A DNA stretch of 64,000 nucleotides from Undibacterium sp. YM2 (GTDB taxonomy: Bacteria > Pseudomonadota > Gammaproteobacteria > Burkholderiales > Burkholderiaceae_D): contig NZ_AP018441.1 of NCBI RefSeq assembly GCF_009937975.1, forward strand, positions 1,922,001 through 1,986,000, read 5' to 3'. Below, in pieces: positions 9,002-17,929 of the stretch. The translations under genes and the position numbers were made by a program. Position 1 is the first letter of the stretch, and every line of letters begins with the position of its first letter. The notes under the pieces are model-generated. The model made no database searches and was not told the origin of the DNA. It saw nothing but the letters and a program-made list of their open reading frames with translations.

Positions 9002-9976
9002 ATGCGTAGTCGTATCTTGTTGTCGTCTTTGGCGTTTTCTTTGGTTTCCGCATTCTCTGCATTTTCTGCACAGGCCAATGTGGTCGTAGTGCTCAATTCG
9101 CGCGATGCCACGGTGAGCCTGCTTGACCAGGTCACTTATAAAGAAATCAGCACCTTTCCTGTAGGCAAGGAACCCCATCATTTGATGGCCACCCCAGACA
9201 ACAAATCCCTGATCGTGGCAAATGCGGTGGGTAATGAACTGGTATTTCTTGACCCCAAGACTGGCCAGATACAACGCCGCATGAAGGATATTGCTGACCC
9301 CTACCAGATTGGCTTTTCACCAGACCAGAAGTGGTTTATCTCTAATTCCCTGCGCCTCGATCGTGTCGATTTCTATAAGTTTGACGGCCAGGAGATGAAG
9401 TTGGTACAACGCGTACCATTGGCAAAATTGCCTAGCCACATGGCTTTTGATGCCGCCAGCACCACGGTTTTTATCACCCAGCAGGGCAGTGACCAGATTT
9501 CTGCGATTGATCTGGCGACTCAAAAAATCAAATGGACTATCCCGGTGGGAAAGCTGCCTGCAGGTATTTCCATGACACCTGATGATAAATACTTGCTGGT
9601 CGGCATCATGGGCAGCAATTATGTTGAAGTCATAGACTGGCGCACCCAGAAAACTGTCAAGAAAATCAAGGCAGGTGAGGGCACGCATAATTTCCGTGCC
9701 CTGGGTGACAAGCGCCATCTCTTTGTTTCCAACCGCACTTCCAACGAAATCAATATCCTTGACCAGCAGACCCTGGAAATTGTCGGCTCTATTCCCGTCC
9801 CAGGCGGTCCTGACTGTATGGAAGTCAGCGAAGATGGTAAAACCCTGTGGGCAACCCTGCGCTGGATCAAAAAAGTGGCTGTCATTGATATTGCCAGCCG
9901 CAAGGTGATCAAGCTGATCCCGGTTGGTCGTTCCCCGCATGGCGTTTTCTTTGCCAATCGTGCCGGCAATATGTAA
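9002..9976 (+). CDS. YVTN/YncE-type periplasmic beta-propeller protein
   Basis: 324-aa secreted protein with a signal peptide (MRSRILL..., cleaved near AQA, residue 25) followed by about seven 40-residue repeats of the YVTN beta-propeller type, for example VLNSRDATVSLLD, VGKEPHHLMATPDNK, VGKLPAGISMTPDD and VGRSPHGVFF. The family binds ligands or partner proteins in the periplasm; some members accompany metal or redox enzymes. It overlaps or abuts the polysaccharide deacetylase gene, so the two are probably co-expressed. The specific role is unknown. Confidence 0.85.
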   Translation: MRSRILLSSLAFSLVSAFSAFSAQANVVVVLNSRDATVSLLDQVTYKEISTFPVGKEPHHLMATPDNKSLIVANAVGNELVFLDPKTGQIQRRMKDIADPYQIGFSPDQKWFISNSLRLDRVDFYKFDGQEMKLVQRVPLAKLPSHMAFDAASTTVFITQQGSDQISAIDLATQKIKWTIPVGKLPAGISMTPDDKYLLVGIMGSNYVEVIDWRTQKTVKKIKAGEGTHNFRALGDKRHLFVSNRTSNEINILDQQTLEIVGSIPVPGGPDCMEVSEDGKTLWATLRWIKKVAVIDIASRKVIKLIPVGRSPHGVFFANRAGNM

Positions 9977-10766
9977 ATTGCGGTGGCCTGCACATGTGGC
10001 CTTGGTCGCCATGGCGTGTTCGCCTGCGGTGATTGCAGCGACTGCAACGGGTAACTGCAAGGGAAGCATCTACCTGACCTTTGATACCGGCAGCCAGTCG
10101 CAGGCAGAACTGATTGCCACGACCCTGCGCCGCCATCAAATCAAGGCAACATTTTTCCTGGCAAATGAAAAAACCGTGCAAGGCGACTATTCGCTGGACA
10201 TGAGCTGGTCAGCTTACTGGAAAAAACTGGCTGAGGAAGGCCATGCTTTTGGTACTCACACTTTTGATCATGTCTATGTTGTCGGCGATTTGCCTGATGG
10301 CCGTATCACCGTCAAACCGCAGTTTGGTGCGCAAGCTGGCCAGACCCTGCAATGGACAGCAAAAGAATATTGCCAGGAGCTGCGCCGTGTCGATCAGCGC
10401 TTCTTTGCCCTGACGGGTAAAAAGCTCGATCCTTTGTGGCGCGCGCCAGGTGGCAAACTCACACCCAATTTGTTGAAGGCCGGACAGGCTTGTGGCTACA
10501 TGCATGTAGGCTGGTCACCTGCCGGATTTTCTGGCGATGAATTGTCCAGCGAAAAATTCAGCAACCCCATGTTGCTCAGACGTGCTCTCGACAAACTCAG
10601 GGATGGTGATATTTTCATGGCGCATCTGGGTATCTGGTCACGCAAACAGGCCTGGGCGCCAGAAAACCTGGAGCCATTGCTTATTGGCCTTGAGCAAAAA
10701 TCCTTTTGTTTTGCTACTCTACGCGAACACCCCGCTTATCAAAATTTAAACCAGCAGAAAAAATAA
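9939..10766 (+). CDS. Polysaccharide deacetylase family protein
   Basis: Exported NodB-fold protein. After a hydrophobic N-terminus it reads IYLTFDTGSQ, where the usual TFDDG is altered to TFDTG. Later motifs include HTFDHVYV (metal-binding histidine region), a WRAPGGKLTP segment and a final DGDIFMAHLG. The fold removes N- or O-acetyl groups from sugars. The second metal-ligand Asp of TFDD is replaced by Thr, so activity is not certain. The start is ambiguous: ATG at 9939 overlaps the propeller gene by 38 bp, while a TTG at 9978, just after the propeller stop, would give a neater signal peptide. Confidence 0.78.
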   Translation: MAFSLPIVPAICKLRWPAHVALVAMACSPAVIAATATGNCKGSIYLTFDTGSQSQAELIATTLRRHQIKATFFLANEKTVQGDYSLDMSWSAYWKKLAEEGHAFGTHTFDHVYVVGDLPDGRITVKPQFGAQAGQTLQWTAKEYCQELRRVDQRFFALTGKKLDPLWRAPGGKLTPNLLKAGQACGYMHVGWSPAGFSGDELSSEKFSNPMLLRRALDKLRDGDIFMAHLGIWSRKQAWAPENLEPLLIGLEQKSFCFATLREHPAYQNLNQQKK

Positions 10767-11746
10767 TGACTATTTCCGATCTGTTCACAAATCTGCAAGC
10801 CTGGATTTTTGAAACGATAGTACAGCCCTCCATGTTTAATCTGGGGTTGGGTGAATTTGTGGAAGACTCCTATGAAGGCGTCGAATGGTTCATGCTCGGC
10901 GTTTTGCAATTGATTGTGCTGTTCATCATCTTGCGCCCGCTGGAAGCATGGATACCCGTGCATGAAATCAAGAACCGCTATGCACGCTGGAATGATTTCA
11001 TCTATACCGCCTTGCACAGACTGGGGGCTTTTTCCATCCTGGTGTTTTTTGTGCTTGACCCCTTGCTGGATCAACTGACTGCCCTGCTGCACCTCCAAGG
11101 CGTGAACCCCTTCAACCTGGAAAACATCTGGCCAGGCATGTTGCAATATCCAGTCTTGCTATTTCTGACATATTTGATAGTGCTGGACTTCTTTGATTAC
11201 TGGTATCACCGTGCCGAGCACCAGTTCAACTGGTGGTGGGCATTGCATAGCCTGCACCATAGCCAGCGCGACATGAACTTGTGGAGTGATAACCGCAACC
11301 ACCTGCTGGATGATTTTATCCGTGATATTTACATGGGTTTGATTGCGATTGTCATTGGTGTGGAGCCGGGACAATATGTGATGCTGGTCATGGCATCACA
11401 AATGCTGCAAAGCCTGCAACATGCCAATGTACGCATTCATTTTGGCCGCATCGGTGAATACCTGCTGGTGTCACCACGTTATCACCGTACCCATCATGCC
11501 ATAGGCATAGGCCATGAGACCCATGGCAAGGGCACCCTTGGCGGGCATAACTTTGCGGTGTTGTTCCCCATCTGGGATGTGTTGTTTGGTACCGCCCTGT
11601 TCGCCAAAGAATTTTCGCTGACTGGCATACGTGACCAGTTGCCCGCACCGGAAGGCAGCGCACGCAACTATGGTGAAGGATTCTGGTCACAGCAATGGCT
11701 GGGTTTAAAGCGTATGTTTGGATTTGACAAGGAAAAGCAATCATGA
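10766..11746 (+). CDS. Sterol desaturase / fatty acid hydroxylase family protein
   Basis: About 326-aa membrane di-iron oxygenase. The histidine clusters HRAEH (about residue 148), HSLHHS (about 161) and HRTHH (about 239) are the conserved iron ligands of the fatty acid hydroxylase superfamily, set among four or so hydrophobic helices. The substrate (sterol, fatty acid, carotenoid or other lipid) is not predictable. The ATG overlaps the deacetylase stop codon (TAATG), and the 3' end overlaps the next ATG by four bases (ATGA), so this gene sits within a tightly coupled operon. Confidence 0.9.
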   Translation: MTISDLFTNLQAWIFETIVQPSMFNLGLGEFVEDSYEGVEWFMLGVLQLIVLFIILRPLEAWIPVHEIKNRYARWNDFIYTALHRLGAFSILVFFVLDPLLDQLTALLHLQGVNPFNLENIWPGMLQYPVLLFLTYLIVLDFFDYWYHRAEHQFNWWWALHSLHHSQRDMNLWSDNRNHLLDDFIRDIYMGLIAIVIGVEPGQYVMLVMASQMLQSLQHANVRIHFGRIGEYLLVSPRYHRTHHAIGIGHETHGKGTLGGHNFAVLFPIWDVLFGTALFAKEFSLTGIRDQLPAPEGSARNYGEGFWSQQWLGLKRMFGFDKEKQS

Positions 11747-12588
11747 ATATCGCATCCGTGATGCGGGCCTGGGGCAGGGCAGTAGCAGCGCAATTGCATT
11801 ACCGTATGCTGCTGCTGACTTTTTTGCCTTTTATGATCGCCCTCATTTTATGGGGTGTTGCCATGTGGTGGGGTTTGCAAAGCATGATGGATTTTATCCA
11901 GGCATGGCTGAGTGAACACGATGGTTTTGCAAGGGTAAGCAGTGTCCTCAACATAGTCGGCCTGATTGCTTTCAAGATGGTGGTCGTACCGCTGGTAGCC
12001 ATGTGGGTACTCTTGCCATTGATGATATTTACTTCATTGATGTGCATAGCAGTGTTTGCCATGCCTGCCATCAGCAAACATGTGGGTATGCGTGATTACC
12101 CGGAGCTGGAACAAAAGAACGGCGGCACGTTCCTCGGTAGCATGGGGCATTCCTTATCGTCTTTTCTCATTTTTGCGCTGATCTGGTTTGTGAGTTTGCC
12201 GCTGAACCTGATCCCCTTCGTCGGCCTGGTGTTGCAACCGCTTTTGTGGGGCTGGCTGACTTACCGGGTCATGGTGTACGATGCACTGGCGCTGCATGCG
12301 GATGAAGATGAGCGTGCCAGCCTGGTGCAGGAGCATCGCTGGTCTTTGCTGTCTATAGGCATCATTGCTGGCCTGTTTGGCGCGGCGCCTGGTTTGTTGT
12401 GGCTGGGCGGGGTTGTTTCTACCCTGTTCTTGCCTGTCATCGCAGGCGTGGCGATCTGGGTTTATGTGCTGATGTTTGTCTTTACTGGACTGTGGTTCCA
12501 GCATTACTGCCTGGAAGCCTTGCAGCGTCACCGTAGCGTAGCGCCCCAGACAGGGGCGTCAGTTTCGCAATCGCTGCCCAGCCTGTAA
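11743..12588 (+). CDS. EI24 domain membrane protein
   Basis: 281-aa polytopic membrane protein with about five hydrophobic helices. The pattern TYRVMVYDALALHADEDERA in the C-terminal half and the overall layout match the EI24/CysZ-like family. CysZ transports sulfate, but most bacterial EI24 proteins have no known function, and nothing here favours sulfate transport. It overlaps the sterol desaturase-like gene by ATGA and is followed 20 bp later by the molybdopterin-binding protein gene. Confidence 0.8.
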   Translation: MNIASVMRAWGRAVAAQLHYRMLLLTFLPFMIALILWGVAMWWGLQSMMDFIQAWLSEHDGFARVSSVLNIVGLIAFKMVVVPLVAMWVLLPLMIFTSLMCIAVFAMPAISKHVGMRDYPELEQKNGGTFLGSMGHSLSSFLIFALIWFVSLPLNLIPFVGLVLQPLLWGWLTYRVMVYDALALHADEDERASLVQEHRWSLLSIGIIAGLFGAAPGLLWLGGVVSTLFLPVIAGVAIWVYVLMFVFTGLWFQHYCLEALQRHRSVAPQTGASVSQSLPSL

Positions 12589-12608
12589 TATAAAAATAAG
12601 GAGAAATC

Positions 12609-13409
12609 GTGGCAATCGGTCTGATTATCGTTGGCGATGAGATTTTATCTGGCAAACGCGAAGACAAGCACATGACCAAAGTCATCGCCTTGCTGAAGGC
12701 GCGTGGCATGCAGCTTGACTGGGTTGAGTATATAGGCGACAACCGCGAGCGCATTACATCGACTCTGAAGCGCAGCTTTGCCAGTGGTGACGTGGTGTTT
12801 TCTACCGGTGGCATAGGTGCGACACCAGACGACCATACCCGTCAATGCGCGGCAGCGGCGCTGGATTTACCTGTCGTTCTGCATCCAGAAGCCAAACTGC
12901 TGATACAGGAACGCATCATGGATATCGCCAAAGAAAAAGGCGAAGTGGCCGACCTGACGACGCCTGACCATTTACACAGGTTGAAGATGGGCGAGTTCCC
13001 GCTTGGGGCCGATATCATCCCCAATCCATTCAACAAGATCGCCGGTTTTTCCATACGTAACCACTTCTTTGTTCCCGGCTTTCCGGTCATGGCCTGGCCG
13101 ATGTTGGAGTGGGTGCTGGATACCTATTTTACTCACCTGTTCAATCAGCATGCACAGTTTGAACAATCAGTACTGGTGTATGAAATGGCTGAATCCATTG
13201 TCACACCTCTGATGGAGAAACTGGAAGCCGATTTCCCGCTGATCAAAGTTTTTAGCCTGCCCAGTGTTGGTAGTGAAACTGAACGCAGGCATATAGAACT
13301 GGGCGTTAAGGGCGACGAGCAGCAAGTACCAGTGGCCTATCAAAAAATGCTGGAAGGCTTGCAGCAACTGAAAGCCGAATACATTCCCACGCCTGCCAAG
13401 CCTGCCTGA
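12609..13409 (+). CDS. Molybdopterin-binding / CinA N-terminal domain protein
   Basis: 266-aa protein with the MoCF (MoaB/Mog-like) fold. GLIIVGDEILSGKREDKH at the N-terminus and VFSTGGIGATPDDHT near residue 60 are the typical motifs of the competence/damage-inducible CinA N-terminal domain. The separate CinA amidase domain is absent, so this is the short form common in proteobacteria. It starts at GTG with a strong AAGGAG ribosome-binding site. Proteins of this group may act as pyrophosphatases on ADP-ribose or related compounds; the role here is inferred only from the family. Confidence 0.9.
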   Translation: MAIGLIIVGDEILSGKREDKHMTKVIALLKARGMQLDWVEYIGDNRERITSTLKRSFASGDVVFSTGGIGATPDDHTRQCAAAALDLPVVLHPEAKLLIQERIMDIAKEKGEVADLTTPDHLHRLKMGEFPLGADIIPNPFNKIAGFSIRNHFFVPGFPVMAWPMLEWVLDTYFTHLFNQHAQFEQSVLVYEMAESIVTPLMEKLEADFPLIKVFSLPSVGSETERRHIELGVKGDEQQVPVAYQKMLEGLQQLKAEYIPTPAKPA

Positions 13410-13411
13410 AC

Positions 13412-14758
13412 ATGCAAAAGATCAAATTCACCCTCTTCAATCTGCGTGATCTGCTGGTCGCATTTGGCCCGATCACGCTGATGGTGGTGATAGTCTGTGG
13501 CGTTGGTTACTGGCTGGTAGATCCAGCACCACCGCGTGTGATCGATATTTCCAGCGGGCAGGAAAATGGTTCTTATGAGCGCTTTGCAAAACGCTATGCG
13601 CAAGAACTGCAAAAAAACCAGATCACCCTACGCCAGCAAGTGTCGCAAGGATCAGAAGAAAACCTGAGCCGCATCAGTGACCCTGATTCTGAAATTGAAG
13701 TTGGCTTTGTGCGCAGTGGTTCGAGTGATGAAGCACAGGCGCATGAACGTGGCCTGATCTCACTGGGTAGCCTGTTTTATGAGCCCATCTGGGTGTTTTA
13801 CCGCAGCCCCAAAGAAGTCACCACGATTAGCCAGTTCAAGGGCAAGACTGTCAATGTGGGCCCTGATGGTAACGGCGTCGCCAAACTGTTCAGCCAGATT
13901 TTAAGTGTCAATGGCATGTCAGAAGAAGATGTCAGCATACAAAAACTGGCTGATACGCCGGGCACGGCTGCTTTACTGGATGGCAAGGTTGATGTATTGA
14001 TTTTCAGCTCTGCCAGTGATTCGCCGCTGGTGCAGATGTTATTGCTGACTCCCGGCATACGCCTGTTTGATTTCGTCCAGGCAGAGGCGTATACAAGGCG
14101 TTTCCCCTTCTTGTCGCATGTCGTACTGCCGCGCGGTATTGTCGATATAGGTAAGGATATTCCTGCCCGTGATTATCATTTGATTGCACCAACAGCGACC
14201 CTGGTCGCCCATGAAAGCCTGCATCCGGCCCTGATGGGTTTGTTGCTGCAAGCCGCGCACAGGATACATAGCGGTGCAGACTGGTTCAGCCGTCAGGGTG
14301 AGTTCCCCTCCGATAAATATACTGAAATACCAGTAGCACATGAGGCTGAAAAATTCTATAAAAACGGCCCGCCCGTGTTGCAGCGTTACCTGAGCTTCTG
14401 GATTGCCAATTTCATAGAACGCATGTGGGTCGTCATCGTCGCCCTCGGTGCCTTGTTCCTGCCGCTGTCAAAGATCATCCCGCCCTTGTACGTCTGGCGC
14501 ATACGCTCACGCATTTACCGCTGGTATGGACAATTGCGGCTGGTAGAGCAGGCGATAGAAGAAGTCGCAGCAGAAGACAGGCATGGCGTTGCAGAGAAAC
14601 AGTTGCGCTATCTCGATGAGATAGAAGAAAAAGTCAATCGCATCACCATACCCTTGTCTTATGCCGAGGAATTATATGGCTTGCGCAGCCATATCGCTTT
14701 TGTACGATCAAGGGTGCAGGCGATGCTGGCTGCATCCATGGGGCAGGCGACGCAGTAA
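13412..14758 (+). CDS. TAXI family TRAP-type solute-binding protein, membrane anchored
   Basis: 448-aa protein. An N-terminal transmembrane segment (about 15-37) is followed by a periplasmic TAXI-type ligand-binding domain with SSGQENGSYERFAKRYAQEL and VNVGPDGNGVAKLFSQIL. A second transmembrane segment lies near 335-358, and the C-terminal tail of about 80 residues is charged and probably helical (EQAIEEVAAEDRHGVAEKQL). No TRAP permease subunits are adjacent, so this may be an orphan sensor or a subunit of a distant transporter. It follows the CinA-like gene by two bases. Confidence 0.85.
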   Translation: MQKIKFTLFNLRDLLVAFGPITLMVVIVCGVGYWLVDPAPPRVIDISSGQENGSYERFAKRYAQELQKNQITLRQQVSQGSEENLSRISDPDSEIEVGFVRSGSSDEAQAHERGLISLGSLFYEPIWVFYRSPKEVTTISQFKGKTVNVGPDGNGVAKLFSQILSVNGMSEEDVSIQKLADTPGTAALLDGKVDVLIFSSASDSPLVQMLLLTPGIRLFDFVQAEAYTRRFPFLSHVVLPRGIVDIGKDIPARDYHLIAPTATLVAHESLHPALMGLLLQAAHRIHSGADWFSRQGEFPSDKYTEIPVAHEAEKFYKNGPPVLQRYLSFWIANFIERMWVVIVALGALFLPLSKIIPPLYVWRIRSRIYRWYGQLRLVEQAIEEVAAEDRHGVAEKQLRYLDEIEEKVNRITIPLSYAEELYGLRSHIAFVRSRVQAMLAASMGQATQ

Positions 14759-14794
14759 TGGAACTGTACTTCCAGTAAGGATTTTTAAAGCAAA

Positions 14795-15280
14795 TTGATA
14801 CTTGAAAAAACTACCAGTGAAAGCAAATTTGCCGTGCCTCGCTTATACAGACTATTTTTAAAGAGCCTGGTTGCAGTTTTATGCTTCATCTTTCTGGTGC
14901 TGTTGAGTGGTCCCTGGCTATTGTACGCATACGGTTTATCAAACATTGCAGGCCGACCCGAACATGCCAAAATCGCAGTGCTCAGCCCAGAAGACAAAGC
15001 GCTGATCTGGAAAGAAGTGAAAGAGCAGGGAGCTATGCAAGTAGAGGTCTTAACGCCCTATGAAATATATTCTCTGTTGCTGGATAAGCCTGACCCTGCT
15101 GGCTTACACTTGGCCTGGTATGTCGCCAGAAACTATAATTACGATCACCTGCAAGACCGCCGTATGGTGAATTGGCACATCTCTGGCGAGGCACTTACTG
15201 TGTGGCTGACGCGGCACTGGAGTAGCGATGAATTGCTGGCCAAGGCACTGGAAATTCGTCAAAGCAAGGTAAAACCATAA
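14795..15280 (+). CDS. Hypothetical membrane-anchored protein
   Basis: 161-aa protein with a single N-terminal transmembrane segment (about residues 23-48) and a soluble remainder containing RRMVNWHISGEALTVWL. I do not recognise the family with confidence; the position after a short anchor recalls membrane-anchored cell-wall proteins, but this is a guess. The track start is a TTG preceded by AAAG and AAGGA-like bases; there is no good internal ATG before the hydrophobic segment. It stands alone between the TAXI protein and the acetamidase. Confidence 0.5.
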   Translation: MILEKTTSESKFAVPRLYRLFLKSLVAVLCFIFLVLLSGPWLLYAYGLSNIAGRPEHAKIAVLSPEDKALIWKEVKEQGAMQVEVLTPYEIYSLLLDKPDPAGLHLAWYVARNYNYDHLQDRRMVNWHISGEALTVWLTRHWSSDELLAKALEIRQSKVKP

Positions 15281-15423
15281 ATTCATCATGAGTCGGTAGC
15301 GCAAATTTCGGGGCTGCGTTTGCAGTCTGTGCTTGGCTATTGGCAGTTCATCGCATTTATTGAAGCTTAGGCGCAGAATAATTTAGTATCGCAGCTACAT
15401 TTAATTTCTTCACTGGAAAAAAC

Positions 15424-16716
15424 ATGCTGCGATACGCGATGTTATTGATCTTTCTTGCCCCCTGTCTGGCGACTGCAGCAGATGAAGAGCATTGGCTATT
15501 GCAAGTTGATAGATGGGGTAACCGTTCTTATCAGACCTTGAGCCTGACAGTAAATGGCAGCAGCATCAGCGGCAAGCTCGATGGTGACCAGCTTCTTGGT
15601 ACGCGCTCCGCCAAAGGCATAGCGTTCACGGTAACGGATGCTGACAAGGCCAAGTATTCCTATGTCGGCACAGTCAGCAAAGATGCCATGCAGGGCACGG
15701 CTGATTTTCCTGATACAAATAACCCGCAGGCAAGAGCCGTACACACATTCAGTGCACGCAGGATACCTGATCGCCCTGCCGGAGCGGCACGAAAATACGA
15801 TTTCCAGCCTACGGATTATTCCAATGAATTCGACCCGCACCGTCTGCCAGTGCTGACGGTCTGGCCAGGCGATACGGTGCATACCAAGACCATAGACTCT
15901 GGCGGCGTCGATGAAAATGGTGTCACCAAAGCCTTGTATGGCAATCCACAGACTGGTCCGTTTTTTGTCGGTACTGCCGAGCCGGGTGATACGCTGGTCA
16001 TCCATCTTAAACGCTTGCGCCTGAACCGTGATTATGCCGACAGCCTTGACAGTATCGTCGGCAGGGCAATGGGTACTGCACTCGCAGCCAAAGCCACAAA
16101 TCTTGGCAAGGCCATACGCTGGAAGCTGGATAGGGAACGCGGTCTGGCAAGTCCTGAGACGCCAACAGAAGGCTTGCGTAATTTGAGTTTGCCAGTGCGC
16201 CCCATGCTGGGTGGGCTGGCGGTTGCGCCGGGCAATGGTTCGCCACCTATATCTACAGGTGACACTGGCCGCTTTGGCGGCAATATGGATTTTAATGAGG
16301 TCGTTGAAGGTAATACCGTCTATCTGACTGTGCAGCAACCCGGTGCCTTGCTCTATCTGGGCGATGCACATGCCTTGCAGGGAGATGGCGAGACTTCGCA
16401 ATATGCATTGGAAACATCCATGGACGTGGAATTTACCGTCGATGTCATTAAAGGGAAATCTGTCAATACACCAAGAGTAGAGTCGCCAACGCAGATCATG
16501 GTGCTGGGCCAGGCCGGTTCACTGGATGATGCCCTGCGGGCAGCAACTGGCGGTATGGTGCAGTGGCTGCAGCAGGATTACGGGCTCAGCCTGTCGGAGT
16601 GTGCGCAGATTTTGGGTAGCGCAATTCATTTCAGTATTCCCAATCTGGCGGGGCGCAGCGTCGGTGTGGCAGCAAAACTCGACAAGACTGTGCTGGCAAA
16701 CCTGCGCCGTCAATAA
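15424..16716 (+). CDS. Exported acetamidase/formamidase family protein
   Basis: 430-aa protein with a signal peptide cleaved after ATA (about residue 18) and about 100 residues of unassigned beta-rich domain. From residue 130 the acetamidase/formamidase fold follows: VLTVWPGDTVHTKTIDSGG, the PFFVGTAEPGDTLVIHL segment, GGNMDFNEVVEGNTVYLTVQQPGALLYLGDAHA (the conserved G-N-x-D motif and GDxHA), then VEF near the end. The family hydrolyses short-chain amides. The secretion signal and extra N-terminal domain suggest a periplasmic variant with an unknown amide substrate. Confidence 0.88.
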   Translation: MLRYAMLLIFLAPCLATAADEEHWLLQVDRWGNRSYQTLSLTVNGSSISGKLDGDQLLGTRSAKGIAFTVTDADKAKYSYVGTVSKDAMQGTADFPDTNNPQARAVHTFSARRIPDRPAGAARKYDFQPTDYSNEFDPHRLPVLTVWPGDTVHTKTIDSGGVDENGVTKALYGNPQTGPFFVGTAEPGDTLVIHLKRLRLNRDYADSLDSIVGRAMGTALAAKATNLGKAIRWKLDRERGLASPETPTEGLRNLSLPVRPMLGGLAVAPGNGSPPISTGDTGRFGGNMDFNEVVEGNTVYLTVQQPGALLYLGDAHALQGDGETSQYALETSMDVEFTVDVIKGKSVNTPRVESPTQIMVLGQAGSLDDALRAATGGMVQWLQQDYGLSLSECAQILGSAIHFSIPNLAGRSVGVAAKLDKTVLANLRRQ

Positions 16717-16776
16717 GGCTAATGAGCATAGTGCTGGCTTGCCTCATTGACGATCTGCATGGTCAGAATCGGGTTA

Positions 16777-17031
16777 CTACTGATGTTTTGCCAGCATGTC
16801 ACGCAGGCCAGTGTCTGCAATAGCGAATACATCAAATATACCCAAAGCCTTCAAGGCGGGCAGGGCTTCAACTACGGCTGCTTTTGCATTCGCGCGTTCG
16901 TCTGCAGAACTGTCTGGCTGCAGGTAAGTCTTTGCATTGACCACGAAGGCAGCGACCGTGCCTTTTCTGATAGTCAGGCCGTCAATAGTCGTTGTGTTGA
17001 TGTGGTCTGGGAGTATGTCTTCGGCTTTCAT
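16777..17031 (-). CDS. Small hypothetical protein
   Basis: 84-aa soluble protein, acidic and alanine-rich (KAAVVEALPALKALGIF), without signal peptide or membrane segment. I do not recognise a family. The ATG at 17031 is chosen over an earlier one because AAGGAAA lies about 6 bases upstream. It is divergent from the AraC-type regulator starting at 17107 and could be its target, but this is inference from position only. Confidence 0.5.
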   Translation of the reverse strand: MKAEDILPDHINTTTIDGLTIRKGTVAAFVVNAKTYLQPDSSADERANAKAAVVEALPALKALGIFDVFAIADTGLRDMLAKHQ

Positions 17032-17094
17032 GTTGTTTCCTTGTGGGTGAATGGAGACTGAAGTTTGCGCTCCATGCACAAAAGTCGCTTGCGA

Positions 17095-17100
17095 TATAAT
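17095..17100 (+). promoter_or_regulatory. Candidate -10 element of the AraC-type gene
   Basis: A consensus TATAAT ends six bases before the ATG of the AraC-type regulator. Transcription would start at or near the start codon, suggesting a leaderless mRNA. No good -35 element is present at the expected distance, so an activator may be needed. Confidence 0.4.
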
Positions 17101-17106
17101 GCCAAC

Positions 17107-17898
17107 ATGTGTCGAACTGAGGCCAAGCCCTTACCCCTGATCAATCCCGAGCACGCCAACGCGGATGGCGGGGCGATTGCCTACGCTGTCACCAGCAAGG
17201 CCCATGCGAGGATGACGCCAGAACACAGCCATGCCCGCGGTCAGTTGCTGGCCGCAACGACAGGTGTGCTGGTGCTCGAAGCAGAACAGCAGCATCTGCT
17301 TGTGCCTCAGGGCTATGCCATCTGGCTGCCACCGTTTATCCCTCATGCCTTACGTACCAGCCATTTGTTCAATGGCTGGAGTGCCTATCTTGCCCCTTCA
17401 GAAGTGTTGCCTGCCAAAACCCAGGTGTTTCAAGTATCCGGTTTATTGCGTGAAGCAGTTTTGCGTGCTGCAAGCTGGGGTATCAGCGATCAGTTGAGTG
17501 CAGCTCAAGAGCGTGTACTGGCCGTCATTGTCGATGAAGTAGCGAGTTTGCCCCCTCAGGATTTTGTACTCGCCATGCCCACCGACCGCCGCCTCGTCAA
17601 AATCGCCGGTGCATTATTGGAAAATCCTGGCGACCCGCGCCCCATGCAAGACTGGGCGACCTGGGCAGGCATTGCGCCGCGCAGCATGACCCGCCATTTT
17701 GCTGATGAAACGGGCATGAGTTTTTCTGACTGGCGGCAACGCGCCAGACTCATGCGGGCGCTGGAATTACTGGCTGCAGGGACAGCAGTAACCAACATTG
17801 CACTTGAACTCGATTACGATAGTCTAAGCGCCTTTATCGCCATGTTCAAGCGACACTTTGGTGTGCCACCGAGCCAGTTTTTGGCTGGCAATCAATGA
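17107..17898 (+). CDS. AraC family transcriptional regulator
   Basis: About 263-aa regulator with an N-terminal cupin sensor domain (HSHARGQLL and a VPQGYAIWLPPFIPHAL segment). Two C-terminal helix-turn-helix motifs follow from about residue 178, ending in LELDYDSLSAFIAMFKRHFGVPPSQF, the AraC signature. I start at the ATG at 17107; a longer frame from 17065 has no supporting ribosome-binding site. The neighbouring SRPBCC gene begins 31 bp after the stop and is likely co-transcribed, while a small hypothetical gene diverges upstream. The effector is unknown. Confidence 0.9.
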   Translation: MCRTEAKPLPLINPEHANADGGAIAYAVTSKAHARMTPEHSHARGQLLAATTGVLVLEAEQQHLLVPQGYAIWLPPFIPHALRTSHLFNGWSAYLAPSEVLPAKTQVFQVSGLLREAVLRAASWGISDQLSAAQERVLAVIVDEVASLPPQDFVLAMPTDRRLVKIAGALLENPGDPRPMQDWATWAGIAPRSMTRHFADETGMSFSDWRQRARLMRALELLAAGTAVTNIALELDYDSLSAFIAMFKRHFGVPPSQFLAGNQ

Positions 17899-17929
17899 GT
17901 TCTCTTCCATTAATATCACAGGACAAGAT

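Noticed and set aside
9317..10069. 250-aa open frame on the minus strand
   Set aside because: Overlaps the beta-propeller and deacetylase genes and has no family similarity that I can see.
15496..16401. 301-aa open frame on the minus strand
   Set aside because: It lies entirely within the acetamidase gene, has no recognisable domain, and has Cys/Arg-rich composition typical of a shadow frame.
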